A DNA stretch of 41,359 nt from Clostridiales bacterium (GTDB taxonomy: Bacteria; Bacillota; Clostridia; Peptostreptococcales; Acidaminobacteraceae). Location of the stretch: assembly GCA_030445805.1 (NCBI GenBank), contig JASUTA010000002.1, forward strand, positions 1 through 41,359. The letters are read 5' to 3'. A program made the position numbers and the translations under genes. The notes beneath the pieces are model-generated. The model ran no database searches, was not told where the DNA came from, and saw nothing but the letters and a program-made list of their open reading frames with translations. This document shows, in pieces, positions 8,414 through 16,603 of this stretch. Numbering within the stretch: position 1 is the first letter of the stretch; the number at the start of each line of letters is the position of its first letter.

Positions 8414-9328
8414 ATGGCAAGAAAGAATTCGACGATCAAGATTTTGCTTGTGTCTTTGTGCCTCATGTTTGTCTTGTCATCGTGTGCGATCGATACCACT
8501 TACCCGGGGACGATGAATGTCGTCGAAGCGGCGAAAGTGATCAGCGATTCAGCGTCTGACGCAAATGTCGTTGTAATCGATGCCCGTTCTGCCGAGGATT
8601 ATGCAAAGGGCCATATGGAAGGTGCGATTAATCTCGCTCCGTCGGAATTGGTCGTCGATACGCCGGTGCCGGCAACTTTGGCGCCGAAAGATCAAGTTGA
8701 AGCGGTTCTCAGCAGCAAAGGTATTGCAAATGACAGCGTTGTATATGTTTATGACGCAAACGGCGGGGTCAATTCGGCACGTGTTTGGTGGACGCTCAAA
8801 GTCTACGGACATCAAACGGTTATGATTGTCAACGGCGGCGCCAATGCGCTGGTCAATGCCGGTGCGGTGTTGACACTTGATGCACCTGCAATTACGCCGA
8901 CTCAATACGTGGCATCCGATGCAAACACGGCGATGATTGCGACTTTTGACGAAGTCAGCAAATATGCGGAACAACCGCAAGAGGGTGTTGTGATTCTCGA
9001 TGTTCGTTCTTTAGCGGAATATGAAGCAGGTTATATCCCGGGTGCCGTGCTGTACCCACACACGAATAACCTTTATTCCGACGGGACGTTCATGTCCAGC
9101 CGAGATATCGGACTGTTTTATGGGGATAAGGACATTCAAAAAGACGATACCATTATCGTTTACTGCGGATCCGGTTTCCGTGCTTCTCAAGCGGTTGCAT
9201 TACTGCAAGAAGCGGGCTTTGAAAATGTAAAATTGTACGACGGTTCCTGGGCGGAATGGTCGACAAAAGGGGACGTTGCGGCACCTGCCGAAGATGAAGC
9301 ACCGGTAGGCGCGTCAGATGGGTCCTGA
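8414..9328 (+). CDS. rhodanese-type sulfurtransferase lipoprotein (two domains, one catalytic)
   Basis: This 304-residue exported protein has a lipoprotein signal peptide ending in the lipobox LSSC (lipidated C24). The first rhodanese domain (about 35-155) has aspartate D114 where the catalytic cysteine should be. The second (about 175-285) has the active loop CGSGFRA with C251, and ends with the family's LYDGSWAEW. The two-domain inactive/active layout and the CGSG loop resemble thiosulfate and 3-mercaptopyruvate sulfurtransferases. An acidic, alanine-rich tail follows. The start at 8414 is chosen for the GGAGG five bases upstream; an in-frame ATG at 8402 overlaps that site. It is followed 28 bp later by the four-domain rhodanese lipoprotein. 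Both would act on sulfane sulfur outside the membrane. Confidence 0.9.
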   Translation: MARKNSTIKILLVSLCLMFVLSSCAIDTTYPGTMNVVEAAKVISDSASDANVVVIDARSAEDYAKGHMEGAINLAPSELVVDTPVPATLAPKDQVEAVLSSKGIANDSVVYVYDANGGVNSARVWWTLKVYGHQTVMIVNGGANALVNAGAVLTLDAPAITPTQYVASDANTAMIATFDEVSKYAEQPQEGVVILDVRSLAEYEAGYIPGAVLYPHTNNLYSDGTFMSSRDIGLFYGDKDIQKDDTIIVYCGSGFRASQAVALLQEAGFENVKLYDGSWAEWSTKGDVAAPAEDEAPVGASDGS

Positions 9329-9356
9329 TTGAAATTAATATTTAGGGGGCGTAACT

Positions 9357-11141
9357 ATGATGAAGAAGTGGTTATCCGTATTACTGGCCTTAGTGCTCGT
9401 CTTATCCGTGACGGCCTGTGGCTCTGAACCGGCACAGAATGCAACCGATTCAATGAACATTGCGGGAGAATCTTCCGTAGAGCAAACGACAGCAGAAGCG
9501 ACCGAAGCAGCCGATTCAGGCTTAGATGCTCTTGTGACGGCTTATTTTGAAAACATGCCGGATCACATTTACAAAATTGCTCAAGACGAATTTGTTTCAA
9601 AAGTTGCAGCCGGTGAAGACATGGTCATCATCGACATCAGAAATGCAGCAGATTATGAAGCCGGCCACATTCAAGGCGCAGTCAATCTTCCTTGGGGCAG
9701 TGCCATTGCGGAAGGGCTTTCAAGCATTCCTTCCGGAAAACCGGTCTATATTTATTGCTATACCGGTCAAACAGCAGGCCAAGCCGTTATGACACTCAAT
9801 TTTGCAGGCATTGAAGCCCGCAGTGTAAACTTTGGATGGAATCTTGGAATTTCAAAGGTTGACGGCGTAGACGCCTACATAACGACAGAAGCGTCTTCAT
9901 TCGAAGGCGAAGGATATACAATTGATCCTGATGTCCAAGCAGCAGTAACGGCTTATTACAATGGCCTTGCAGATGTTGCGGACACAGAATACAAGAATTA
10001 TAAAATTTCAGAAGACAGCCTGAAAGAAAAACTGGATGCAGGCGACGACAGCATCTATGTACTCTCTGTCAGAAAAGCAGCAGATTATGCGGCAGGTCAT
10101 ATTGCAACCGCAGCCAATATTCCTTTCGGAAAAGATATGGCTTCCGAGTTCGGTACATTGCCGACTGATAAGACCATCGTGGTTTACTGCTACACGGGTC
10201 AAACTGCCGGTCAAACGACAGCGGCGCTCAGACTGATGGGCTATGATGCCGTATCGCTTAACGGTGGTATGGGAACAGCTGCAAATGCACCTTCCGGTTG
10301 GGCCAACAAAGGGTATCCGGTCGTCAATGAAGTGACGGATGCGCTGGATGCACTTTACGGTACAATGCCGGATCACATTTACAAAATTGCTCAAGACGAA
10401 TTCGTTTCAAAAGTTGCAGCCGGTGAAGATCTTGCAATCATCGACATCAGAAGCGCGGCAGATTATGAAGCGGGTCACGTTAAAGGAGCCGTTAATATGC
10501 CTTGGGGCCCTGCGATTGCAGAACAACTCGGCACAATCCCGACGGACCAAACGGTATACGTTTACTGCTATACCGGACAAACGGCGGGACAAACGGTTAC
10601 ACTGCTTAACGTAGCGGGCATCGATGCACGCAGTGTCAACTTTGGTTGGAATCTCGGTATTTCAAAAGTTGACGGCGTAGATGCGGTTACGACAACGGAA
10701 CCGGCGACTTTCGACGGCTCAAGAGAAGTTCCTGAAGCCATTCAAACGGCGATTACAAACTACTACAACGGTCTTGCCGATGTATCGGAAACCGAGTACA
10801 AGAACTATAAGATTTCAGAAGATGATCTTAAAGCGAAAGTAGACGCTAAAGATGATTCCATCGTTATTCTCTCTGTCAGAAAAGCGGCTGATTACGAAGC
10901 AGGCCATATTGAAGGGGCGATCAACGTGCCTTTCGGAAGCGGTATGCTCGACGGATTCAAAGACGTTTTGCCGACAGATAAAACCATTGTCGTTTATTGT
11001 TACACAGGCCAAACAGCAGGTCAGGCAACAGCGGCGCTCAGATTGATGGGCTATGATGCCGTATCGCTTAACGGCGGTATGGGAACAGCTGCTAATGCAC
11101 CTTCCGGTTGGGCCAACAAGGGATATCCCGTCGTTCAGTAA
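9357..11141 (+). CDS. lipoprotein with four tandem catalytic rhodanese domains
   Basis: This 594-residue exported protein has a signal peptide ending in lipobox VTAC (lipidated C21) and a Ser/Thr/Glu-rich linker to about residue 55. Four rhodanese domains follow, each with the same active loop CYTGQTAG at C134, C278, C404 and C548. Domains 1 and 3, and domains 2 and 4, are near-identical pairs spaced exactly 270 residues (810 bp), so a two-domain unit was duplicated. Long stretches of the DNA are almost unchanged between copies. The aspartate and histidine-containing segments IDIR..ADYEAGH precede each domain core. All four sites keep the cysteine, unlike the neighbouring rhodanese. It probably binds or transfers sulfane sulfur at the outer face of the membrane. 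The substrate is unknown. Confidence 0.92.
   Translation: MMKKWLSVLLALVLVLSVTACGSEPAQNATDSMNIAGESSVEQTTAEATEAADSGLDALVTAYFENMPDHIYKIAQDEFVSKVAAGEDMVIIDIRNAADYEAGHIQGAVNLPWGSAIAEGLSSIPSGKPVYIYCYTGQTAGQAVMTLNFAGIEARSVNFGWNLGISKVDGVDAYITTEASSFEGEGYTIDPDVQAAVTAYYNGLADVADTEYKNYKISEDSLKEKLDAGDDSIYVLSVRKAADYAAGHIATAANIPFGKDMASEFGTLPTDKTIVVYCYTGQTAGQTTAALRLMGYDAVSLNGGMGTAANAPSGWANKGYPVVNEVTDALDALYGTMPDHIYKIAQDEFVSKVAAGEDLAIIDIRSAADYEAGHVKGAVNMPWGPAIAEQLGTIPTDQTVYVYCYTGQTAGQTVTLLNVAGIDARSVNFGWNLGISKVDGVDAVTTTEPATFDGSREVPEAIQTAITNYYNGLADVSETEYKNYKISEDDLKAKVDAKDDSIVILSVRKAADYEAGHIEGAINVPFGSGMLDGFKDVLPTDKTIVVYCYTGQTAGQATAALRLMGYDAVSLNGGMGTAANAPSGWANKGYPVVQ
9555..11140 (+). repeat. 810-bp tandem duplication inside the rhodanese gene
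   Basis: Segments starting at about 9555 and 10365 share long near-identical runs (for example GCCGGATCACATTTACAAAA followed by about 45 further matching bases). The ends of the units, near 10240-10310 and 11050-11120, match as well. The catalytic codons are spaced exactly 810 bp for both pairs. The high nucleotide identity implies a recent duplication or ongoing gene conversion. Confidence 0.9.
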
Positions 11142-11177
11142 GAGGAAATAATTAAAGGCGTATGGTTTTTCATAACT

Positions 11178-11220
11178 AAAAAAGTCGTCCATGCTATAAT
11201 AAGTGTGGGCGACTTTTTTT
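11178..11220 (+). terminator. intrinsic terminator after the rhodanese genes
   Basis: An A-rich stem with core AAAAAAGTCG(T)CC pairs with GGGCGACTTTTTT around the loop at about 11191-11207, ending in seven T. It lies 37 bp after the rhodanese stop codon and its symmetric A/T runs would let it work in both directions. Confidence 0.75.
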
Positions 11221-11267
11221 GAGAGAAAGAGAGCGCTGAAAATAAACGAGCACATCGGGTGGGGAAA

Positions 11268-12440
11268 ATGATCGCATTTCACAAGCCGTATTTATTGAAA
11301 GAATTTTATAAAGAAACCTGGACGCGTTATGAAAACGCGGCGGAATCCGACCTTTTCCAGACACTTGAATCGGAAGCGGGCGCATGGGTGGAAAGTGCAT
11401 TGCGCGCCGTTCGGGGGTATGAAAAAATACCGAATGTGTACTGGACACATTCAGCGACACACGCTTTAGAAATTATGGCACTTGCCCTTGAACTCGGCCC
11501 GGAAGATGAAGTAATTTTGCCGTCTTTTACCTATGTAGCGACGGCCAACGCCTTTGCCAGAACGGGTGCGCGACTGGTATTTGCGGATATAGAAACCGAT
11601 ACCCTCAACCTCGATCCGAAATCGGTCGAACGCGTTATGGGAAGCAGGACGCGTGCCATTATTCCGATTCACTATGGCGGTGTTGCCGCCGATCTTTCGG
11701 GCTTGGCGCAACTGGCGAAACAAAGCGGTGCATGGCTTCTCGAAGACGCAGCTCATTGCATTGGGTCAAGTCAGGCGGGGATGGCACTGGGCGGATTTGG
11801 TGCAATGGGATGTCTGAGTTTCCATAAGACTAAAAATATTTCTTCAAACGGTTCCGGCGGCTGTCTAATGCTTTCTGACACCGCTCTTAAAGCGCGCGTG
11901 GATGAAATCTTTTACCAGGGGACGGATCGCGCCGCATTTTTGAGGGGGGAGACGACGGCCTATAAATGGAAGCGAATCGGTGGGGATTTCGATATGCCTG
12001 CCCTTTCAAAGTTTTATTTGGCAGAGGCACTTCGCCATACGGAGCGTGTCAATGACCGCAGAAAGCAATTGTGGCGGCGGTATGCCGAAGCCTTTGTACC
12101 GCTGGTTGAAAAGGGTGTGCTTCGGACGGCAAAGATCGATGCGGGAGCCGAAGGAAACGGACACATCTTTTATATTCAGACGCGGGATGTTCTGACCAGG
12201 CGCTCTTTGAAAGCGGCGCTTTTTGAAAATGGCATCGAAACGGTGACGCATTACGAACCGCTTCATTTGACTGGGATCGGCCGAAAAATCGGGCGAGCGG
12301 CAGACCATATGACCATTACGGAAGATGCCGGAGAAACCGTGTTGCGATTGCCGATTTATCCGCAAATGACAGACTCAGAGCAAGAAAAAGTCATTTCGGA
12401 AGTCTATCAATATTATCGAAAAAGGGGCTTTATATCGTGA
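11268..12440 (+). CDS. DegT/DnrJ/EryC1-family sugar aminotransferase (WecE-like)
   Basis: This 390-residue PLP-dependent aminotransferase of the sugar-nucleotide class has an N terminus (MIAFHKPYL) aligned with WecE/RffA (MIPFNKP). It also has the THALEIMALAL segment after the glycine-rich start of the fold, the PLP aspartate strand LLEDAAHCIG, and the lysine segment SFHKTKN with predicted Schiff-base Lys189. WecE converts dTDP-4-keto-6-deoxyglucose to the 4-amino sugar. The neighbouring dehydratase makes exactly that substrate, and the two genes overlap by four bases. A GTG at 11259 is in frame but the ATG at 11268 fits the family start. The ribosome binding site (GGTGGGG) is close to the ATG. 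The exact amino position on the sugar is inferred. Confidence 0.88.
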   Translation: MIAFHKPYLLKEFYKETWTRYENAAESDLFQTLESEAGAWVESALRAVRGYEKIPNVYWTHSATHALEIMALALELGPEDEVILPSFTYVATANAFARTGARLVFADIETDTLNLDPKSVERVMGSRTRAIIPIHYGGVAADLSGLAQLAKQSGAWLLEDAAHCIGSSQAGMALGGFGAMGCLSFHKTKNISSNGSGGCLMLSDTALKARVDEIFYQGTDRAAFLRGETTAYKWKRIGGDFDMPALSKFYLAEALRHTERVNDRRKQLWRRYAEAFVPLVEKGVLRTAKIDAGAEGNGHIFYIQTRDVLTRRSLKAALFENGIETVTHYEPLHLTGIGRKIGRAADHMTITEDAGETVLRLPIYPQMTDSEQEKVISEVYQYYRKRGFIS

Positions 12441-13408
12441 ATCTATGTATCACCGGGGGAGCCGGATTTATAGGAAGCTATTTTTTAGAACAGGCTTTAA
12501 AGGAGATCGAGGAAGCATCGGGAAAAATTATTGTTTATGATGCGTTGACTTACGCCGGAGAAACAGATCGTCTGAATCATTTGGATTCGGATCGTTTTAT
12601 TTTTATACGGGGCGATATCAATGACAGAATGCTTTTCAGAGAGACCCTTGAAAAATATGAAATTTCCCACATTGTTCATTTTGCCGCGGAAACCCATGTG
12701 GATCGAAGCATACAAGGGGACTCAATTTTTCTCAAAACCAATGTCGAAGGGACTTGGTCTGTCGTGACGACAGCGGCAGAGTATTGGACGGCAAACGGAG
12801 GGTATACAGGAAAAAAATTTCTCCATATTTCAACGGATGAAGTATACGGTGTGACGACGGCGCCTGCCGACGAAAATACGGCACTGAGCCCTTCCAATCC
12901 CTATGCGGCATCAAAAGCCGCAGCCGATCAATACGTGCTTATGCGTCGCCGATTTGACGGATTTCCCGCTGTGGTTGCCCGGAGCAGTAACAATTTTGGG
13001 TTTAGGCAACATCCGGAAAAGTTGATTCCCAAGATCGCGCATTGCCTTGAAGGGAATCACCCGATTCCGATTTACGGAGACGGAAAGCAAAAGCGATGTT
13101 GGCTTTATGCGAAAGATTATGCGGAAATTCTGTGGGCATTATTGACTCGGAACGTATCTGAATCTGTTTATAATGTTAGAGGCAGTCAGAATTTGGAGAA
13201 TGGGCAACTGGCAGAATTAATGAGAAATGCTTATGCGAAATCAAAAGGAATATCACTCGAAAAAGTATCGCCGATTCTTTTTGTGGAAGATCGAAAAGGG
13301 CACGATCGTTTTTATAACATTGATCATTCGCGCCTAAAAAGCATTTTACCCGATTTTGAAGGGGTAAAGATCGAAACATTTTTAAGGAATTATTTCAATA
13401 AACAGTAA
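12437..13408 (+). CDS. dTDP-glucose 4,6-dehydratase family protein (RmlB/RffG-like)
   Basis: This 323-residue extended short-chain dehydrogenase has the NAD motif GGAGFIGS at 7-14, the catalytic triple T133-D134-E135 (STDEVYG), and Y156-K160 in YAASK. The TDE signature is specific to sugar-nucleotide 4,6-dehydratases. The RS.NNFG.RQHPEKLIP segment matches RmlB. Translation starts at a GTG that overlaps the stop of the aminotransferase gene, so the two are coupled. Together they would yield a dTDP-amino-deoxy sugar for a surface glycan. The length is a little below the usual 340-360 residues, but both ends look intact. Confidence 0.9.
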   Translation: MNLCITGGAGFIGSYFLEQALKEIEEASGKIIVYDALTYAGETDRLNHLDSDRFIFIRGDINDRMLFRETLEKYEISHIVHFAAETHVDRSIQGDSIFLKTNVEGTWSVVTTAAEYWTANGGYTGKKFLHISTDEVYGVTTAPADENTALSPSNPYAASKAAADQYVLMRRRFDGFPAVVARSSNNFGFRQHPEKLIPKIAHCLEGNHPIPIYGDGKQKRCWLYAKDYAEILWALLTRNVSESVYNVRGSQNLENGQLAELMRNAYAKSKGISLEKVSPILFVEDRKGHDRFYNIDHSRLKSILPDFEGVKIETFLRNYFNKQ

Positions 13409-13480
13409 ATACAATCGTAAAAAAATTACAAAATACCGATGCTTTTGAATCAAAAAAAGCGTATAAAAAGACAAAAAACA

Positions 13481-13624
13481 GAACCCGATTTGGCAATGTC
13501 AAAAAAAAGTGCTTTACAAGGACGTAAAAATCGAATATGATGCAACTAGAGAACTCGATTCGGCAATGCTAAACTACATGGCTCTTTTTTAGCCATACAT
13601 AGCAGAACCGAGTTTGGCAATACT
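13481..13624 (+). promoter_or_regulatory. three-copy 20-bp motif upstream of the TRAP transporter
   Basis: Three imperfect copies occur: GAACCCGATTTGGCAATGTC (13481-13500), GAACTCGATTCGGCAATGCT (13551-13570) and GAACCGAGTTTGGCAATACT (13605-13624). All share GAAC and GGCAAT. Their starts are 70 and 54 bp apart in the 273-bp gap before dctP. A weaker copy precedes dmpE. A hairpin (ATGGCT 13578-13583 with AGCCAT 13591-13596) lies between copies 2 and 3. They are candidate operators, perhaps for the IclR regulator encoded at 17589. The repetition is seen; the function is inferred. Confidence 0.55.
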
Positions 13625-13681
13625 GAATGTTCTCGTGTTTTTCATACTGCTTTCGAAAATTATAAAAGTGGAGGGGTAAAG

Positions 13682-14731
13682 ATGAAAAGGAGACATTTGG
13701 TTTTAACGTTGGTAATGGTGGTTATTTTGATCGTAACCGGTTGTTCTCAGGGGGGAACGACAACAACGGCAACAACGGCAGCGGCAGCGGCGACGACAGC
13801 GGGATCCGACGGAGGAACCGTGGAAGCGACCGTTCTCAAACTGGGACACATTGCAAACCCGGATACGGCGTACGACAACTTTGCACATGAGTTTAAGCGC
13901 TTGGTTGAAGAAAATTCCGGCGGACGCTATGTCATCGAAATTTATCCGAGCGGACAACTCGGCGTAGACCGTGAGTTGATGGAATCACTTCAAATCGGGA
14001 ATGTTGATTTCACAGTTATTACGGCTTCGGATATCAATCAGTTTGTTCCTGATATGGCCGTACAAGATTTACCGTTCTTATTCAGAGATTGGGATCACGT
14101 TGAAAAATTCTTGGATTCGGACGTTGCACAGGAACTCTACAGCTTAACAGAATCTGTTGGCATGACTACCTTGGCATTTATGCCTCGCGGTTATCGCCAT
14201 GTGACAAGCAATGTTGCACCGATTTATACGCCGGATGACCTTAAAAATTTAAAAATCCGCGTAGCAGAAAGTGAAATTTACATTGAAACATTTAAAGCAC
14301 TCGGTGCTAACGCTCAAGCAATGGCGTGGGGTGAAGTATTTACGGCGCTTCAACAAGGGACAATTGATGCCCATGAAAACACCATTGTAACGACTCGCGA
14401 TTATAAGATTTACGAAGTACAAAAATATATGTCTGAAACAGGTCACTTCTTTGCATTTGCCGCACTTCAAATGAATTCAAATCTCTTGAACAGCATGAGT
14501 GCGGAAGATCAGGCGATGATCCGTGCCGCTGGTCTCGAAGCAGCGAAGACACTGGGAAAAGAGCAAAAAGAAGATGAAGCAACCGCAAAAGCCGAGCTCG
14601 AATCATACGGCATGAAGTTCAATGAAGTAACGGATAAAGCGGCGTTCATTGAAAAAGTTCAACCGGTATATGAAGAATACTTTAAGACACACGACCGTAA
14701 ATACTTTGACGCCATTCAAGCGATCGAGTAG
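13682..14731 (+). CDS. dctP: TRAP transporter solute-binding lipoprotein DctP
   Basis: This 349-residue protein has a lipoprotein signal peptide (lipobox VTGC, C21) and a low-complexity Thr/Ala linker (about 24-42). The DctP-type binding domain follows. Recognisable family features are KLGHIANPDTAYDNFAHEFKRLVEE, the conserved ligand-arginine strand LKNLKIRV, and GEVFTALQQGTIDAHENT. Family members bind carboxylate-bearing substrates through this arginine. It is the first gene of a DctP-DctQ-DctM-hydrolase series. GAGGGG five bases upstream supports the start. Next to ring-fission-product enzymes, the ligand is likely an acidic aromatic-derived compound such as a hydroxymuconate derivative or hydroxypentadienoate. 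This is inference from context only. Confidence 0.93.
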   Translation: MKRRHLVLTLVMVVILIVTGCSQGGTTTTATTAAAAATTAGSDGGTVEATVLKLGHIANPDTAYDNFAHEFKRLVEENSGGRYVIEIYPSGQLGVDRELMESLQIGNVDFTVITASDINQFVPDMAVQDLPFLFRDWDHVEKFLDSDVAQELYSLTESVGMTTLAFMPRGYRHVTSNVAPIYTPDDLKNLKIRVAESEIYIETFKALGANAQAMAWGEVFTALQQGTIDAHENTIVTTRDYKIYEVQKYMSETGHFFAFAALQMNSNLLNSMSAEDQAMIRAAGLEAAKTLGKEQKEDEATAKAELESYGMKFNEVTDKAAFIEKVQPVYEEYFKTHDRKYFDAIQAIE

Positions 14732-14799
14732 AGAGGAAATGCCCAAGGGCAATTCGATCGAAAAGTCAATCAAAGCAACGCATTGAATGGGGGGATGAT

Positions 14800-15285
14800 A
14801 TGTTAAAGGGCTTAAATAAAGTGAGCGATGGATTGAATAAAATCATCCGATGGATTTTGATCCTCTGCTTTTCCGTCATGACGGTTACCTATTTCGGACA
14901 AATTGTATTGCGGTATGTTTTCCAGACCGGCTTGCACTGGACGGAAGAGCTGACGCGTTATACCAACACTGCGATGGTCATGTTCGGTTCGGCATTCATG
15001 GCAGGAAAGAACAGTCATATTAATGTGAGCGCGCTTGAAATTGCCGTTCCGAAACGGTTTAAAAAAGCATTGATCATCATTCAACAGCTCATTACAGGAA
15101 CATTTTTCACATGGGTCATTTTTATCGCATTCGATATGATCCGGTTGGCGGGGACGCAAGTCTCCACCAATATGCGTATTCCGATGCGCTTTGTGTACGG
15201 CATCTTCCCGATTGCATTTTCAATATTGGTATTTCAGGTCGTTGTATTTATCATCAACAGCCTGATGACGAAGGAGGATGTGTAA
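14800..15285 (+). CDS. dctQ: TRAP transporter small membrane subunit DctQ
   Basis: This 161-residue membrane protein has four hydrophobic segments and the DctQ signature around ..LRYVFQTGLHWTEELTRYTNTAMVMFGSAF.., including the W-EE-L motif. It starts after GGGGGG at a good distance. The gap of 68 bp from dctP contains only a short GCCC/GGGC hairpin. It stops directly against the dctM start. It joins DctM to form the sodium-coupled membrane part that accepts substrate from DctP. Confidence 0.92.
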   Translation: MLKGLNKVSDGLNKIIRWILILCFSVMTVTYFGQIVLRYVFQTGLHWTEELTRYTNTAMVMFGSAFMAGKNSHINVSALEIAVPKRFKKALIIIQQLITGTFFTWVIFIAFDMIRLAGTQVSTNMRIPMRFVYGIFPIAFSILVFQVVVFIINSLMTKEDV

Positions 15286-16587
15286 ATGGCCGGAATATTA
15301 TTTATCAGTGCACTTATACTCCTTGTAATCGGTGCACCGATTGTGGTGGCACTCGGGGCATCATCGTTGGTTTTTATCTTTGCAAATGACATCCAACCGG
15401 TTGTCGTTATTCAGAAATTTTTCGCGGGAATTGATTCCGCGGCATTGCTTGCGGTTCCGTTTTTTATCCTCGCGGGAGAATTGATGAATCAAGGCGGCAT
15501 CGCAAAGCGAATCGTCAATATGGTGAACGGCTTGGTCGGCAATATCCACGGCGGAATGGGGATTGTAGCAATTCTGGCGTGTATGTTCTTCGCGGCGATC
15601 TCGGGGAGCGGTATTGCGACAGCGGCAGCTATCGGCGGCGTTATGATGGCCGGGATGCTCAGATCCGGTTACAGCCGATCTTTCAGTGCCACGGTAATCG
15701 GGGCGGCCAGCCCAATCGGCGTTATTATTCCGCCGAGTATTGCCTTCATTATTTACGCGGTACTTGCGAAAGTCTCCGTTTCCGATCTTTACAAAGTCGG
15801 CCTTCCTGCGGGCGTGATCGTCGGCATTGCACTTATTGTACCGACGTATCTGATCGCGAAAAAACGGAATTACAAAGAGCGTGCCGAAAAAATTGCTTCC
15901 GGAGAGATCATTCTTGAAAATGTGCCGGAGCTTAAGTCCTCGGACAGTAAAGACAGCATCTGGGGGTCCTTGTGGGCACTCGGAACACCGATTATTATTG
16001 TCGGCGGTGTATTTGCCGGAATTTTCACACCGACGGAATCCGCGGTTGTTGCAGTAGTCTATTCTATGGTCATCGGCGTGTTTGTCTATAAAGAACTGAA
16101 GATAAAAGATTTGCCGGACATTTTCTTTTCTGCAGCTGTTTCGACAGCGGGGATTATGATTATCATGGCGGTTGCGTCATTGTTCGCGTGGGTTATGGTC
16201 TATGTCCGTATTCCTCAAACAGCACTGGACGCGGTTCTCGGTATGACGCACAACAGAGTTTTAATATTACTGGCGATTAACGCCATTGTATTGATTGCGG
16301 GAATGTTTATGGAATCCGGTTCGATTCAGTACATATTGGTTCCGATTGCATTGCCGATTGCTACGACACTGGGAATTGACCCGGTTCATTTCGGCATTAT
16401 GCTGACGACCAATCTCGCCATCGGCATGTTGACACCGCCGTTTGGCATCACACTGTTCGCATCGGCTCGCGTCTTCGATGTCGGCATACAGGACGTGGCA
16501 AAAGAGACATTGCCTTTCCTGGTGGCATTGATCGTCGCACTGTTAATCATCACATTTATCCCTCAATCTGTAATGTGGATTCTATAA
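15286..16587 (+). CDS. dctM: TRAP transporter large permease subunit DctM
   Basis: This 433-residue, strongly hydrophobic protein has about 12-13 membrane segments. It shows DctM features: AVPFFILAGELMNQGGIAKRIV, the hairpin loop AISGSGIATAAAIGGVMMAGM, ASPIGVIIPPSIAFIIYAVL, GIFTPTESA and the C-terminal LTTNLAIGMLTPPFGITLF. Its start codon follows the dctQ stop without a gap, with GGAGG seven bases upstream. It is the translocating subunit. The next gene, the ring-fission hydrolase, begins 16 bp downstream with its own strong ribosome binding site, so transport and catabolism are probably co-transcribed. Confidence 0.95.
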   Translation: MAGILFISALILLVIGAPIVVALGASSLVFIFANDIQPVVVIQKFFAGIDSAALLAVPFFILAGELMNQGGIAKRIVNMVNGLVGNIHGGMGIVAILACMFFAAISGSGIATAAAIGGVMMAGMLRSGYSRSFSATVIGAASPIGVIIPPSIAFIIYAVLAKVSVSDLYKVGLPAGVIVGIALIVPTYLIAKKRNYKERAEKIASGEIILENVPELKSSDSKDSIWGSLWALGTPIIIVGGVFAGIFTPTESAVVAVVYSMVIGVFVYKELKIKDLPDIFFSAAVSTAGIMIIMAVASLFAWVMVYVRIPQTALDAVLGMTHNRVLILLAINAIVLIAGMFMESGSIQYILVPIALPIATTLGIDPVHFGIMLTTNLAIGMLTPPFGITLFASARVFDVGIQDVAKETLPFLVALIVALLIITFIPQSVMWIL

Positions 16588-16603
16588 ATAAAGGAGGAGC
16601 AAC

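Noticed and set aside
13481-13624. Sigma-54 promoters, suggested by TTGGCA
   Set aside because: The GC pair required ten bases after GG is missing in all three copies.
13481-13624. CRISPR-like array
   Set aside because: There are only three imperfect 20-bp units with unequal spacing (50 and 34 bp spacers) and no cas genes.
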